From Acidimicrobiia bacterium (GTDB taxonomy: Bacteria > Actinomycetota > Acidimicrobiia > Spongiisociales > ZC4RG35): a stretch of 64,000 bases of DNA. The position numbers and the translations under genes were made by a program. Where the stretch lies: contig JACCTH010000021.1 of assembly GCA_013812505.1 (NCBI GenBank), forward strand, positions 1 to 64,000, read 5' to 3'. The notes below the pieces were generated by a model. That model searched no databases, had not been told where the DNA came from, and saw only the letters and a list, made by a program, of their open reading frames with translations. Below are positions 44,818 through 53,235 of the stretch, piece by piece; position 1 is the stretch's first letter, and every line of letters begins with the position of its first letter.

Positions 44818-45782
44818 CCGACTATCGGCGAGCCGGAGTGGACCTCGCGGGCGCAGAACGTCATGTCAAGGCAATCGGCGCGGCCGTCACCTCTACCTGG
44901 GGGGCAGAAGTGGTCGGCGGCTTCGGGGGATTCGCGGCCGGAATCAGGATTCCGCCGGCATACCGTGATCCGATCCTTATGCTGACCACCGACGGCGTTG
45001 GGACCAAGCTCGAATTAGCGCGCCAGGCAAATCGATGGGACGGCGTGGGATCCGACTTGGTGGCGATGGTGGTAGACGACCTCGCTGCCGTTGGGGCCCG
45101 ACCCGTCGCGGTTGTCGATTACATGGCGGTGGGGCGACTCCATCCCGAGCGGGACACGGCCATCGTCGAGTCGATCGCCGCCGCTTGTCAAGAGGCGGAG
45201 GCGGCTCTGCTCGGAGGCGAAACCGCCGAACACCCGGGAGTTATGGAACCGGATCAGGTCGATCTTGCCGCCACTGCGCTGGGGGTCGTCGAGGACGGTG
45301 CTGCCCTCAGCGCTGACCGCGTCCGGATCGGGGACGTCATCGTCGGTTTGCGCTCCCCCAACTTGCGTTCGAACGGCTTTTCCCTCGTCCGTTCGATCGT
45401 CGCCGGTCGAAATCTCGACGACGACATTGACGGTCAATCTCTGGCCGACGCGTTGTTGAGCCCGTCGGTGATCTACTCGCCAGCCGTCCAGAATGTGCTG
45501 GCCAAATGTGAAATTCATGCCGCGGTCCACGTCACCGGGGGCGGGATCCCGGGCAACCTTCCCCGGAGCCTGCCGGCTGGCTCGAGCTACGAGCTTTCGC
45601 GATGGGAGGTTCCGCCCATCTTCGGGCTCTTGGCGCAATGGGGCGAGATCAGCGACGACGTGATGGCCGCCGCTTTCAACCTCGGGATCGGCTTTTGCCT
45701 GATTTGCCCGCCGAGTGAGGCCGACACCGTCGTCGACCTTGCCGGCCACGAGGCCCAGGTGATCGGCAAGGTCACCGGGTAG
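44814..45782 (+). CDS. purM: AIR synthetase (FGAM cyclo-ligase)
   Basis: PurM closes the imidazole ring of FGAM using ATP. The 322-residue protein begins (M)TDYRRAGVDLAGAERHVK and contains LMLTTDGVGTKLELA. It also has the DDLAAVGARPVAVVDYMAVG block, GGETAEHPGVM, and VTGGGIPGNLPRSLP. The start is TTG 44814, overlapping the purF stop. It is the last purine gene of this block and is followed after 24 bp by the aminotransferase. Confidence 0.95.
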   Translation: MTDYRRAGVDLAGAERHVKAIGAAVTSTWGAEVVGGFGGFAAGIRIPPAYRDPILMLTTDGVGTKLELARQANRWDGVGSDLVAMVVDDLAAVGARPVAVVDYMAVGRLHPERDTAIVESIAAACQEAEAALLGGETAEHPGVMEPDQVDLAATALGVVEDGAALSADRVRIGDVIVGLRSPNLRSNGFSLVRSIVAGRNLDDDIDGQSLADALLSPSVIYSPAVQNVLAKCEIHAAVHVTGGGIPGNLPRSLPAGSSYELSRWEVPPIFGLLAQWGEISDDVMAAAFNLGIGFCLICPPSEADTVVDLAGHEAQVIGKVTG

Positions 45783-45794
45783 CATCGGGCGACC

Positions 45795-45801
45795 AAAGGA
45801 G
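45795..45801 (+). promoter_or_regulatory. Ribosome-binding site that fixes a CTG start
   Basis: AAAGGAG lies 5 nt upstream of the CTG at 45807. It is the strongest Shine-Dalgarno sequence in this region, and no ATG, GTG or TTG is within reach in the correct frame. Confidence 0.7.
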
Positions 45802-45806
45802 CCCCC

Positions 45807-47084
45807 CTGAGCGATCTCGTTTCCCGTCATCAATCACTCATCGCCCCGGTCCTCGGATTCGACACCGAAGTCGTCGCCGAACGGGCTGAGGGCATCTGGA
45901 TTTACACCGCTGACGGTCGGCGCTACGCCGACTTTGCATGCGGCACCGCGGTCGTGAACCTCGGTCACAATCATCCGGCGGTGGTGGCGGCGGCGCATCG
46001 TCAGATCGACCGCTTTCTGCACTCTGGCTGCATCTTCCGCTATGACACCATTGTCGAAGCGGCTTCGCGTCTCGCTCAGATCACTCCGCCGGCTATCGAA
46101 AAGTTTGGCTTTGCCAACTCGGGGGCCGAAGCCGTTGAGGCGGCGGTCAAGCTCACGAAGAAAGTGGTTGGCCGCCAGGGCTTGGTGGTTTTCCGCGGCG
46201 CCTTCCACGGCCGCACGATGGGATCGGTTACCTACACGACCTCCAACGCCAAATATCGCGATGGCTACCACCCGGTCCTTGGCTCGGTTTTTGTCGCTCC
46301 TTTTCCTCACCCGTTCCGCTGGGGGATGAGCGAGGAGCAGGCGGTCGAGTACTGCCTCTGGGAACTAAATCTGATGTTCAAGCACGAAGTCAGTCCTCAG
46401 AACATTGCCGCTTTTCTCATCGAGCCGGTGCAGGGTGAGGGCGGTTACTACCCGGCACCAGCCGCGTTTCTCGGCGAGCTGCGGCAGCTCGCCGACCAGT
46501 ACGGAATCAAAGTCATCTATGACGAGGTCCAGTCCGGATTCGGCCGGACCGCCGAATGGTTCGCTTCCGACCACTACTCCGCCAAGCCCGACGTCATCGC
46601 CCTGGGCAAGGGAATTGCCAACGGCTTCCCGCTCTCGGCCTATGGCGCCTCAACCGAGATGGTCGACGCCTGGCCACGCGGGTCGCACGGCACCACTTTC
46701 GGCGGCAACCCGGTGGCGTGCGCGGCGGCGATCGCGGTCATGGACACGATGGGTGACTTGCTCCCGCACGCCCGCGAGCTCTCGGCCCGAGCGTTCGAAC
46801 GATGGGCCAAGATGGCCACCGAGCATCCCACCATCGGCGACGTGCGCGGGCTGGGCTTGATGATCGGAGTCGAGCTGGTCAGTGACCAGGAAACTCGCAC
46901 TCCTGATCCGGAGGCGTTCAACCACCTGCAAAGGTTCTGTCTCGCCCACGACTTGATCATCATCGACTGTGGGCCCGACGGGAACGTGATTCGTTTCATC
47001 CCGTCGCTCGTCACAACTATTGAGGAGCTCGATTGGTCCCTTGACCTGATCGACGCCGGGCTCAGCGATTACGAGAGTCTTTGA
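45807..47084 (+). CDS. Class III PLP-dependent aminotransferase, with a CTG start
   Basis: The 425-residue fold type I enzyme resembles 4-aminobutyrate or acetylornithine-type aminotransferases. Visible are GHNHPAV, FANSGAEAVEAAVKLTKK, FHGRTMGSV, EPVQGEGGYYPAPAAF, YDEVQSGFGRT and the PLP-Lys block PDVIALGKGIANGFPLSA. The reading frame encodes conserved sequence (SDLVSRHQSLIAPVLGFDTE and ADFACGTAVVNLGH) well before its first GTG at 45954. The start is therefore CTG 45807 with AAAGGAG at the right distance. The substrate is not known from sequence. It follows purM by 24 bp. Confidence 0.9.
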   Translation: MSDLVSRHQSLIAPVLGFDTEVVAERAEGIWIYTADGRRYADFACGTAVVNLGHNHPAVVAAAHRQIDRFLHSGCIFRYDTIVEAASRLAQITPPAIEKFGFANSGAEAVEAAVKLTKKVVGRQGLVVFRGAFHGRTMGSVTYTTSNAKYRDGYHPVLGSVFVAPFPHPFRWGMSEEQAVEYCLWELNLMFKHEVSPQNIAAFLIEPVQGEGGYYPAPAAFLGELRQLADQYGIKVIYDEVQSGFGRTAEWFASDHYSAKPDVIALGKGIANGFPLSAYGASTEMVDAWPRGSHGTTFGGNPVACAAAIAVMDTMGDLLPHARELSARAFERWAKMATEHPTIGDVRGLGLMIGVELVSDQETRTPDPEAFNHLQRFCLAHDLIIIDCGPDGNVIRFIPSLVTTIEELDWSLDLIDAGLSDYESL

Positions 47085-47121
47085 GCCGGAACTGTCGCCA
47101 GCCGGTCAACGTCGAATCCGC

Positions 47122-47967
47122 ATGACAACTAAACATTCGCGATCGCTGTGGGCGCTCGCGATGATTTTTATGACCGCAGCTTGTGGCGGCGGAGGATCCG
47201 ATGACCTCAACCAAACTCTCAACCTCAACGAGGACCCCGAGTCGACGCTGCTGGTGGTCGAGAGCTCCGGCGGTTTCGTTCCCGTCGAATTCATCGTCGG
47301 CCAGGGACCGACCCTGGTCCTGCAGCGCGATGGCACCGTTATCGGACAGGGTCCGCAGATCGAGATCTACCCGGGACCGCTGCTCGCCAACTGGCAGGAG
47401 TCCCAACTCGACGACGAGACGATGCTCTTCGTGCTCGAGGAGCTCGACGCCATCGGCTTCGCCGAGATCGATCGGGTCGAGAACAACGACATCGTCAACG
47501 TCGCCGACGCACCGACCACCACGGTCACCTTTTACAACCAGGAAGGCGCTCACGAGTTCTCGGTCTATGCGCTCGGAATGGAGACCGAGGTGTCTGACGC
47601 CCGGGTGCCAATCCTCGCCAACCTGGTGCAAGAGCTTTATGACGCCACCTCGACCGGAAGCGGCCAGAGCTACGAGCCAGAAGCCATCCAGGTGGTGGCC
47701 ACCGCGGGCGATGACCTCTTCGACGCCAACGATCCCACCGTCAATTTTGTCGACTGGCCGCTTCCCCAAGGTTTCGCCGACATGGCCGAGCTCGGGATCG
47801 AAGGCTGGCGTTGCGCCGCTTACGAAGGGGCCGAGGGCCAGGACCTCCTCGCCATCTTTGGCGAGGCGAACCAAAACACGTTCTTTACCGATGGCGACGT
47901 CAACTATCGGCTGTTGGTCCGCCCGCTCTTCTCGGGCGAGGAGCCCTGCGCTCCCGTCAATTCTTAA
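47122..47967 (+). CDS. Probable lipoprotein of unknown function
   Basis: The 281-residue protein has a signal peptide ending at Cys21 (MIFMTAACGGGG), a weak lipobox since Thr is at -3. A Gly/Asp-rich linker follows, then a domain with LVLQRDGTVIGQGPQIEIYPGP and DETMLFVLEELDAIGF, and a second part containing DWPLPQGFADMAELGIEGWRC. No family is recognised. Homologues with a VDxAGPxxTVTFY-like strand pattern are common actinobacterial lipoproteins, but this is an impression only. It stands 37 bp after the aminotransferase. Confidence 0.68.
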   Translation: MTTKHSRSLWALAMIFMTAACGGGGSDDLNQTLNLNEDPESTLLVVESSGGFVPVEFIVGQGPTLVLQRDGTVIGQGPQIEIYPGPLLANWQESQLDDETMLFVLEELDAIGFAEIDRVENNDIVNVADAPTTTVTFYNQEGAHEFSVYALGMETEVSDARVPILANLVQELYDATSTGSGQSYEPEAIQVVATAGDDLFDANDPTVNFVDWPLPQGFADMAELGIEGWRCAAYEGAEGQDLLAIFGEANQNTFFTDGDVNYRLLVRPLFSGEEPCAPVNS

Positions 47968-47976
47968 GGCGATTTT

Positions 47977-48058
47977 GGTGGCTATACCACCACGCGAACC
48001 TAAGGTTTGCATGGTGGCTATACCACCACGCGAACCTAAGGTTCGTGTGGCGGTATAG
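47977..48058. repeat. Two 36-bp tandem repeats ending in a 41-nt near-perfect palindrome
   Basis: Units 47977-48012 and 48013-48048 both start GGTGGCTATACCACCACGCG and differ only in their last five bases. The second unit, with the bases after it, forms a palindrome (48018-48058) whose 20-nt arms match at 18 positions (CTATACC...GGTATAG), centred on CGAACCTAAGGTTCG. It fills the spacer between convergent genes, so it may be a bidirectional terminator. Its CGAACC/GGTTCG core resembles that of the palindrome at 32526-32542. Confidence 0.85.
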
Positions 48059-48060
48059 CT

Positions 48061-48315
48061 CTAGACGCGGCCTCTGACCTGTCGGTAGATGAGGAGAGCG
48101 ACGATCGCGCCAATGATCGAGCCAATGAGGCCCGCCGCCGAGAACTCGTTGAACTCCCTGTCGGTGAATACGACCGCTAGCAAACCTCCGACGAAGCTGC
48201 CGACGATCCCCAGAAGGATGGTCGGGAGGATGCCCATGGCATCCTTGCCCGGCACGAGCGCGCGGGCAAGAAACCCGGCGATCAGACCTACGACGATGAA
48301 CGTGATGATTCCCAT
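48061..48315 (-). CDS. GlsB/YeaQ/YmgE family small membrane protein
   Basis: The 84-residue protein is almost entirely hydrophobic, with three transmembrane segments and the family motif GLIAGFLARALVPGKDAMGI, then GIVGSFVGGLLAVV and GSIIGAIVALLIYRQV. Members are called stress-response or transglycosylase-associated proteins; their molecular function is not established. It follows the methyltransferase-like gene by about 30 bp, and its stop is 2 bp from the intergenic palindrome. Confidence 0.88.
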   Translation of the reverse strand: MGIITFIVVGLIAGFLARALVPGKDAMGILPTILLGIVGSFVGGLLAVVFTDREFNEFSAAGLIGSIIGAIVALLIYRQVRGRV

Positions 48316-48345
48316 AATCCTCCTCGACGGAACCCGTGGACCGAA

Positions 48346-49440
48346 TCAAGATAGCGAATCGGCTCCTTCGATGACGTATGACTCGTCGTTCCAATAGATC
48401 TCGTCGTACTTCTCCATGACTTCCCGGGTGGCGTCGAGATACGTACCTGCTGCCATCGCCTCCGCCAAACGCTTCTCATCGATCTGCGCCACGTAGGTCG
48501 CGGCGTTCCACGCCGCTAGCACTGATGAAGTGCCGATGTTCTCGGCTTCAGCCGACGGCATGGTGTGGAGCGAGAAGCGAAAAATCGATTCCTCGTCAGA
48601 GAGCTCGGAAAACCGGAGATCCTCACCGGCCAATTGCCGGCGGGCCTCGGCGAGCACATCCCAGCGGCGATGAGGAAACGGGTTTTCGTCCGGCCAGACC
48701 GCCCGGATGATCTCGAGGCCGGGGTCATCTCCAGCGGCCTGGACTCCGATCAAACGGCCACCCGGTGCGAGGGCACGAGCTATCGGAGCGATAACGAGGC
48801 CGACCTTGCGCTCGAGATCGGTCGCGGCGCGGTAAGCCTGAGAGGCGATCGCCAGATCGAACTCGATCGCCTTGCCCGGATCCGGTAGCAACGGTTCGAG
48901 CAGGAACTCGTGGTCAGCGCGAAAGAGAACGACGGCTGCGGGGTGGACATAGACGGGATTACCGGTTCGGGCATTGGTCCGGACCTCCCAGTCGTCGGCG
49001 AGGTCCGTGTAGAGCCCTTCGATCTGCTCGGCGAATTCGGCGCTGGTGTCCCCCGCCAGGGCAACCTGCCGCCACCTTCCTTCCGACCCGACCCGAAGAC
49101 GGGTGGCATCGGGAAAACGCAGATTGGTAACCACGACGACCAACTCGGGATGCTCGAGAAATCGGTCCGGCAGACGCGCCAGCCCCTGGCGGACGTCTTC
49201 GATCGAGATCTCCTTCGCCACCACGAGCCAGGGGATATAGATGAAGCGGCGATGCAAGCGTCGCATCACGTTGGTCAGCAAAGCCCCGTCCCCCATTCCG
49301 GCATCGAAGATGCGCAGACCCGGCTGACCGATCTGGAGCGACTCCCCTACGGAGGCGACCCGATCCGCGACGACAGTCTTCTCGTCTGTGGCGTTGACAA
49401 ACATGTTGTAGGCGGCCCTGGTGTCGAAGAAGCGAGCCAT
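48346..49440 (-). CDS. SAM-dependent methyltransferase-like protein
   Basis: The 364-residue protein has a Rossmann-type motif I (LRIFDAGMGDGALLTNV, about residues 40-57) and a possible motif VI region (ARALAPGGRLIGVQ, about 230). The N-terminus FDTRAAYNMFVNATDEKTVV and the insertion EVRTNARTGNPVYVHP are not familiar. The acceptor is unknown. Its ATG overlaps the stop of the upstream membrane-protein gene (shared base, TGATG), so it is the distal member of a coupled set. Confidence 0.68.
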   Translation of the reverse strand: MARFFDTRAAYNMFVNATDEKTVVADRVASVGESLQIGQPGLRIFDAGMGDGALLTNVMRRLHRRFIYIPWLVVAKEISIEDVRQGLARLPDRFLEHPELVVVVTNLRFPDATRLRVGSEGRWRQVALAGDTSAEFAEQIEGLYTDLADDWEVRTNARTGNPVYVHPAAVVLFRADHEFLLEPLLPDPGKAIEFDLAIASQAYRAATDLERKVGLVIAPIARALAPGGRLIGVQAAGDDPGLEIIRAVWPDENPFPHRRWDVLAEARRQLAGEDLRFSELSDEESIFRFSLHTMPSAEAENIGTSSVLAAWNAATYVAQIDEKRLAEAMAAGTYLDATREVMEKYDEIYWNDESYVIEGADSLS

Positions 49441-51089
49441 CAGACGAGGGGAATTACGGTAAAACCGTCGGCGTTGACGGTCACCAAAACGGCGCGGCCG
49501 TCGGTGGCGTTGATCGCCGCCACGATCTCGGGAGCAACCTCAGGGCTCACGATCCCCACTCCGTCGGCACGGCGCAAGAACCTCATGCCCTCGATCATCG
49601 AAGGCAGAGGGCCCGGGTCGCTGGCGGCCACAGTCACGACTCTGTTGGAGGGATCACCCGATCGCGGCGCCGCCACCGAGGCGACCACATCCGGGGTCTT
49701 GGGGAGTTGCCGTCTCAGGTTGACAATGTGCCAGCAAACCGCGCCTGCCACCACGGTGATCGGAACCGCCCCCGACAGGGGCTCGGCCAGTTCCTCACCG
49801 CCCCCCGCCAGAACCGACCGCAGGAGCGTGAACAGCACAAAGATCAGGGCAACGGCGCCGGTGAACGCCGAACTGAAGAAGAGAACTAGCAAAGCCGCCC
49901 GGCGCGACGGGGATTGCGGCTCTCCGAGGCGGAGGGCCCGACCCCAATAGCGAACGGTCGTAGCTCCGGAAATGCCGAGGGCTACCAATGTCCCCAGCAA
50001 GGCGTTGCTGTAGTCGGACAGCACCTGCCCGGTCTCGAAGGTTCTCTGCAAGAGCAACGTGAGTAGAAAGGAGAAGCTGCCGGCAAGAATGGCGAGCGAG
50101 TAGGTGCCGAACACGTACTCGACGGCCCGAACTGTCTCGGTCCGTTCGGTGCCAAGAACAGCTCGATGATGCCAGTAGACGATCGCCCCGACGATGGCAG
50201 TAGACGTTGCGGCTGGTAACGAGCGGAACTGACTGGCAGTTTCGCGGGCGCCAATGCCGACCACCCACTCCAGCACCCGGTAGACGACAACCCCGAATGC
50301 GTGGAGCGTCGTGAACCAGGCGACCACGGCCACGACCGCGGCATAGCCATTGCGAAATGAAGTCCTGCTGCCGGCAAATCCTCGAATCCAGAAGTGGGTG
50401 AAATACACCACCCCGACCAGGAGCACCGAGAACCCCCAACGGAGGCCCTCGGAGAAATCACTCTCGCCGATCAGGATCGGTTGTTGTCCGATTGCCGTCT
50501 GGAAACTGATGGTGAGCAGGATTCCGACCCCAGACGCAGCCAATCCCAGGCCGGTGACCGAGCCCCAGAACTGTCGAATCTCGTCGAGCTCGAGGTCCGC
50601 GCCCCGCCACCGGACCATCAGCAACCACAACGCGGCGAAACAGATCAGATCCGCCAGCCACGACGGCTCGTACTGGTCAACCCCCAGCAACGAGGCGATC
50701 AGTCTGACCGCGCCGTAGGCAACCACCGACATCGCGACTGCGCCTGTCAGCGCGATATAGAGATTGCGGCCGGTGCTGGAACCAGTTCGCCGCTTTTCGA
50801 GCGCGATCCACACCGCGCCCCAGACCAAACCTGAAACAATGAGAGTTGACAGAGTCAACGCGATTTCGTTGACGTCGTCGAAGATCGCCGTGCCCCCTCG
50901 AGGAAGAATCGACTCCACGATCGAGGAGAAGGCCGAGGTGGCGACGATCGAGGCGACCACCAGGATCAGATAGGTGACGACCAACGCTGGGGAGTTAGTG
51001 CCCGGTTCGGTACGCCGCCGGGCAATCGCCACCATGGGAAGCGCGATCACCGCGGCGAGAACCGCGAGAAGGACTAGCACCAGCGACAT
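49440..51089 (-). CDS. Polytopic membrane protein (DUF5671-like)
   Basis: The 549-residue protein has about ten to twelve hydrophobic segments, starting LVLVLLAVLAAVIALPMVAI. Repeated units such as ALTLSTLIVSGLVWGAVWIA and SYSLAILAGSFSFLLTLL-like helices recall DUF5671 repeats. The C-terminal 100 residues (after about 450) are soluble, ending AAINATDGRAVLVTVNADGF. No transport motif is evident. It is coupled by one-base overlaps (TGATG) to both the gene before and the gene after it, suggesting the three products work together at the membrane. Confidence 0.65.
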   Translation of the reverse strand: MSLVLVLLAVLAAVIALPMVAIARRRTEPGTNSPALVVTYLILVVASIVATSAFSSIVESILPRGGTAIFDDVNEIALTLSTLIVSGLVWGAVWIALEKRRTGSSTGRNLYIALTGAVAMSVVAYGAVRLIASLLGVDQYEPSWLADLICFAALWLLMVRWRGADLELDEIRQFWGSVTGLGLAASGVGILLTISFQTAIGQQPILIGESDFSEGLRWGFSVLLVGVVYFTHFWIRGFAGSRTSFRNGYAAVVAVVAWFTTLHAFGVVVYRVLEWVVGIGARETASQFRSLPAATSTAIVGAIVYWHHRAVLGTERTETVRAVEYVFGTYSLAILAGSFSFLLTLLLQRTFETGQVLSDYSNALLGTLVALGISGATTVRYWGRALRLGEPQSPSRRAALLVLFFSSAFTGAVALIFVLFTLLRSVLAGGGEELAEPLSGAVPITVVAGAVCWHIVNLRRQLPKTPDVVASVAAPRSGDPSNRVVTVAASDPGPLPSMIEGMRFLRRADGVGIVSPEVAPEIVAAINATDGRAVLVTVNADGFTVIPLV

Positions 51090-51547
51090 CAGTTGAACCC
51101 GCAGAAGTAGGGATAGGACAGCCGATCGATTCTCAACGCCCCGCCCTCGTCGATCAGCGTGAACTCGAGCGTGGTTTCATACGTGGAGGGGTCGATCGGA
51201 TCGACATCCATCACCGTCGCCTCAAGTCGGACGAGGGTCTCGTCATCGAACTCGGTGACGTCGTCGACCACGACCCGACTCATCGCAGGCTGATCAATTG
51301 CCAGATCCGACGCGCTGCAGTCAGCCTGCGCACCGGAGGAAAGCAGCTGATGCGCGCTCTCAAATTGCTCCTCGTCAATCGCCACCAGGAAAGACTGAAC
51401 GACGCCTTCGGGACTGTCGGGGTCCAATTGTTGGATCGGCCGGAGGCTGTTCACGATCGCCGCCGCCACCACCGCGACAACCAGGATGCCGCCAACGATC
51501 AGCCCAAGACGCCTGCCGCCGGCGTTGGGAGAAGAGGTCTGGCTCAG
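51089..51547 (-). CDS. Small membrane-anchored protein, with a CTG start
   Basis: The frame encodes LSQTSSPNAGGRRLGLIVGG, a transmembrane segment (GLIVGGILVVAVVAAAIV) and an extracytoplasmic domain with SPEGVVQSFLVAIDEEQFES, typical of small NTF2-like/DUF4878-type lumenal domains, ending SYPYFCGFN. The only start that avoids a long overlap with the epimerase gene and keeps the anchor is CTG at 51547. It overlaps the epimerase stop as CTGA. This gives 152 residues. Function unknown. Confidence 0.7.
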   Translation of the reverse strand: MSQTSSPNAGGRRLGLIVGGILVVAVVAAAIVNSLRPIQQLDPDSPEGVVQSFLVAIDEEQFESAHQLLSSGAQADCSASDLAIDQPAMSRVVVDDVTEFDDETLVRLEATVMDVDPIDPSTYETTLEFTLIDEGGALRIDRLSYPYFCGFN

Positions 51548-52542
51548 GGCCGTGGACCTGTTCGGCTGAACGCGGCGAGCAGCTCGGCCTCCTCCGGGCG
51601 GCTCATCCCGGTCACCTTGGCGTCCGGGTGCTCCCGCAGCCAGGCGAGGGTGTCCCGGGCCGTGTCCTCGACCGGGCGACAGCGCAGCCCCGCGTCTGCG
51701 GGCAGCGTGGCGTCGTGGACCATCAGCCCGGCGTACTCCGGCAGCGGCAGCCACAACGGCGCCGACCGGTCGCCCGCCCACGGCTCCACCTTCTGGTCGG
51801 TGAGGAACTCCTGGTTTACCCAGACGAAGGTGGGTTCGGCGCCGATCCCCGTGGCGACGGCAGCCAGGAGCTCAGCACGGGTCTGCACCGGGCCGATCCC
51901 GTCGAAGACGCCGGTGGTGCGGGCCTCGGCGCAGTCGACGAGCCAGGTGGCAAGGTCACGGACGTCGACGACCTGGACCGCGTCGTTGGGCTCGCCGGGA
52001 GCCAGCACCTCTCCGCCGTCCGCGATCCGCGCTGCCCAGTAGGTAAACCGCCCGGTCGGGTCGCCGGGTCCCACGATCAGCCCCGGCCGGACCACGATCG
52101 ACGACGCTGCCCCCTCGGTCACAGCCTGTTCGCAGCCGACCTTCATCGCCCCGTAGACCTCCGACGCGGAGGCGGGATCCTCGTCCGTGACGATCGGGTC
52201 GTGCAAAGACAGGGTCTCCGGATTGCCGTTGGGCGTGGAGGTGTCCGCGTAGACGTTGATAGTCGATACGAACACCCAATGGGCCTCCGGAAACGCCGCC
52301 ACCGCCGCCCGGACCCGCGACGGGTGCCTGGCCACGTCGACGACCGCATCGTACGATGCTCGGGCGAGCTCGACTGGCGGCTCGGCGCCATCGGACCGGT
52401 CCCACGCGACAAACGCGGCGCCGGCAGGCACCGATCCGGACTCGCCACGACTGGCGCAGGTCACGTCGTGGCCGCGGCCTATCGCCTCCACGGCCACTGC
52501 CCGCGAGAGGAAGACAGTTCCGCCGAGCACGAGCAGTCGCAT
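51544..52542 (-). CDS. NAD-dependent epimerase/dehydratase family protein
   Basis: The 332-residue extended short-chain dehydrogenase begins MRLLVLGGTVFLSRAVAVEA, a GxxGxxG-type NAD-binding loop with a variant spacing. It has the Tyr-x3-Lys catalytic pair in SEVYGAMKVGCEQA and VVRPGLIVGPGDPTGRFTYW downstream, as in the nucleotide-sugar epimerase and RNA-binding-like SDR groups. The gene is noticeably richer in G and C than its neighbours, with almost all third positions G or C, which hints at acquisition from a higher-GC actinomycete. Substrate unknown. Confidence 0.82.
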   Translation of the reverse strand: MRLLVLGGTVFLSRAVAVEAIGRGHDVTCASRGESGSVPAGAAFVAWDRSDGAEPPVELARASYDAVVDVARHPSRVRAAVAAFPEAHWVFVSTINVYADTSTPNGNPETLSLHDPIVTDEDPASASEVYGAMKVGCEQAVTEGAASSIVVRPGLIVGPGDPTGRFTYWAARIADGGEVLAPGEPNDAVQVVDVRDLATWLVDCAEARTTGVFDGIGPVQTRAELLAAVATGIGAEPTFVWVNQEFLTDQKVEPWAGDRSAPLWLPLPEYAGLMVHDATLPADAGLRCRPVEDTARDTLAWLREHPDAKVTGMSRPEEAELLAAFSRTGPRP

Positions 52543-52575
52543 GCCCTGATCCTATGTCGAGGTACCTTGCCCCCC

Positions 52576-53235
52576 GTGCTGCCGGTTCTCGTGATCTTCG
52601 ACTGCGACGGTGTGCTCGTCGACAGCGAACGCCTGAGCGTTGAATTGGAGGCTCGGCTTTTGAGTGAGCTCGGGTGGCCGATGACCGCCGAAGAGCTCGT
52701 TCTCCGCTGGATGGGAAGGACGGCGGCGTTCCAGCGCGAGGAAATCGCCGACAGGCTCGGCGCCTCTGCAGCCGCCTTGTTTGAGGAGCGCTCCTCGAAC
52801 GAGGTCCGCGCCGCGTTCGAGACCAGCCTTCAGGCGGTGCCTGGGGTCATCGCCGTTCTCGATTATCTCGAAAGTCGCGGGGTCAAGACCTGTGTCGCCT
52901 CGAGCGGCACCCATCAGCGAATCCGGCTCACGCTTGGCCTCACCAACCTTGCTCATCGTTTCGAGGGTCGTATCTTCAGTGCAGCGGATGTCGCCGTGGG
53001 CAAACCCGCCCCCGACTTGTTCTTGCATGCCGCCGAGAGCCTCGGAGTGGCGCCATCTCAGTGTGCGGTGGTCGAAGACAGCGTCTTCGGGGTCCAGGCC
53101 GGAGTCGCGGCGGGCATGACGGTTTACGGCTTCGGCGGTGGCCTCATCGACCGAACGCTCCTGGAGCAAGCCGGCGCGATTGGCTTTGACCAGATCACCG
53201 ACTTGGTGCCCTGGCCGACTGGGTCAGATTCTTGA
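52576..53235 (+). CDS. HAD-superfamily hydrolase (beta-phosphoglucomutase-like subgroup)
   Basis: From GTG 52576 the 219-residue protein has HAD motif I VIFDCDGVLVDSERL (nucleophile and acid Asp), a helical cap of the PGMB type (residues about 20-85), motif II VASSGT, the motif III Lys in VGKPAPDLFLHAA and motif IV VVEDSVFGVQAG. Such enzymes are phosphatases or phosphomutases of small sugar phosphates. It is divergent from the epimerase and overlaps the tetR gene by 12 bp at the 3' ends. Confidence 0.9.
   Translation: MLPVLVIFDCDGVLVDSERLSVELEARLLSELGWPMTAEELVLRWMGRTAAFQREEIADRLGASAAALFEERSSNEVRAAFETSLQAVPGVIAVLDYLESRGVKTCVASSGTHQRIRLTLGLTNLAHRFEGRIFSAADVAVGKPAPDLFLHAAESLGVAPSQCAVVEDSVFGVQAGVAAGMTVYGFGGGLIDRTLLEQAGAIGFDQITDLVPWPTGSDS

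Noticed and set aside
47977-48048. 36-bp intergenic repeats considered as a CRISPR remnant
   Set aside because: Again tandem without spacers; the sequence forms a terminator-like palindrome between convergent genes.
47183-48058. 291-codon open frame overlapping the lipoprotein gene in another frame
   Set aside because: Ser/Arg/Pro-rich shadow translation; it also runs into the tandem repeats. The lipoprotein frame has a signal peptide and normal composition.
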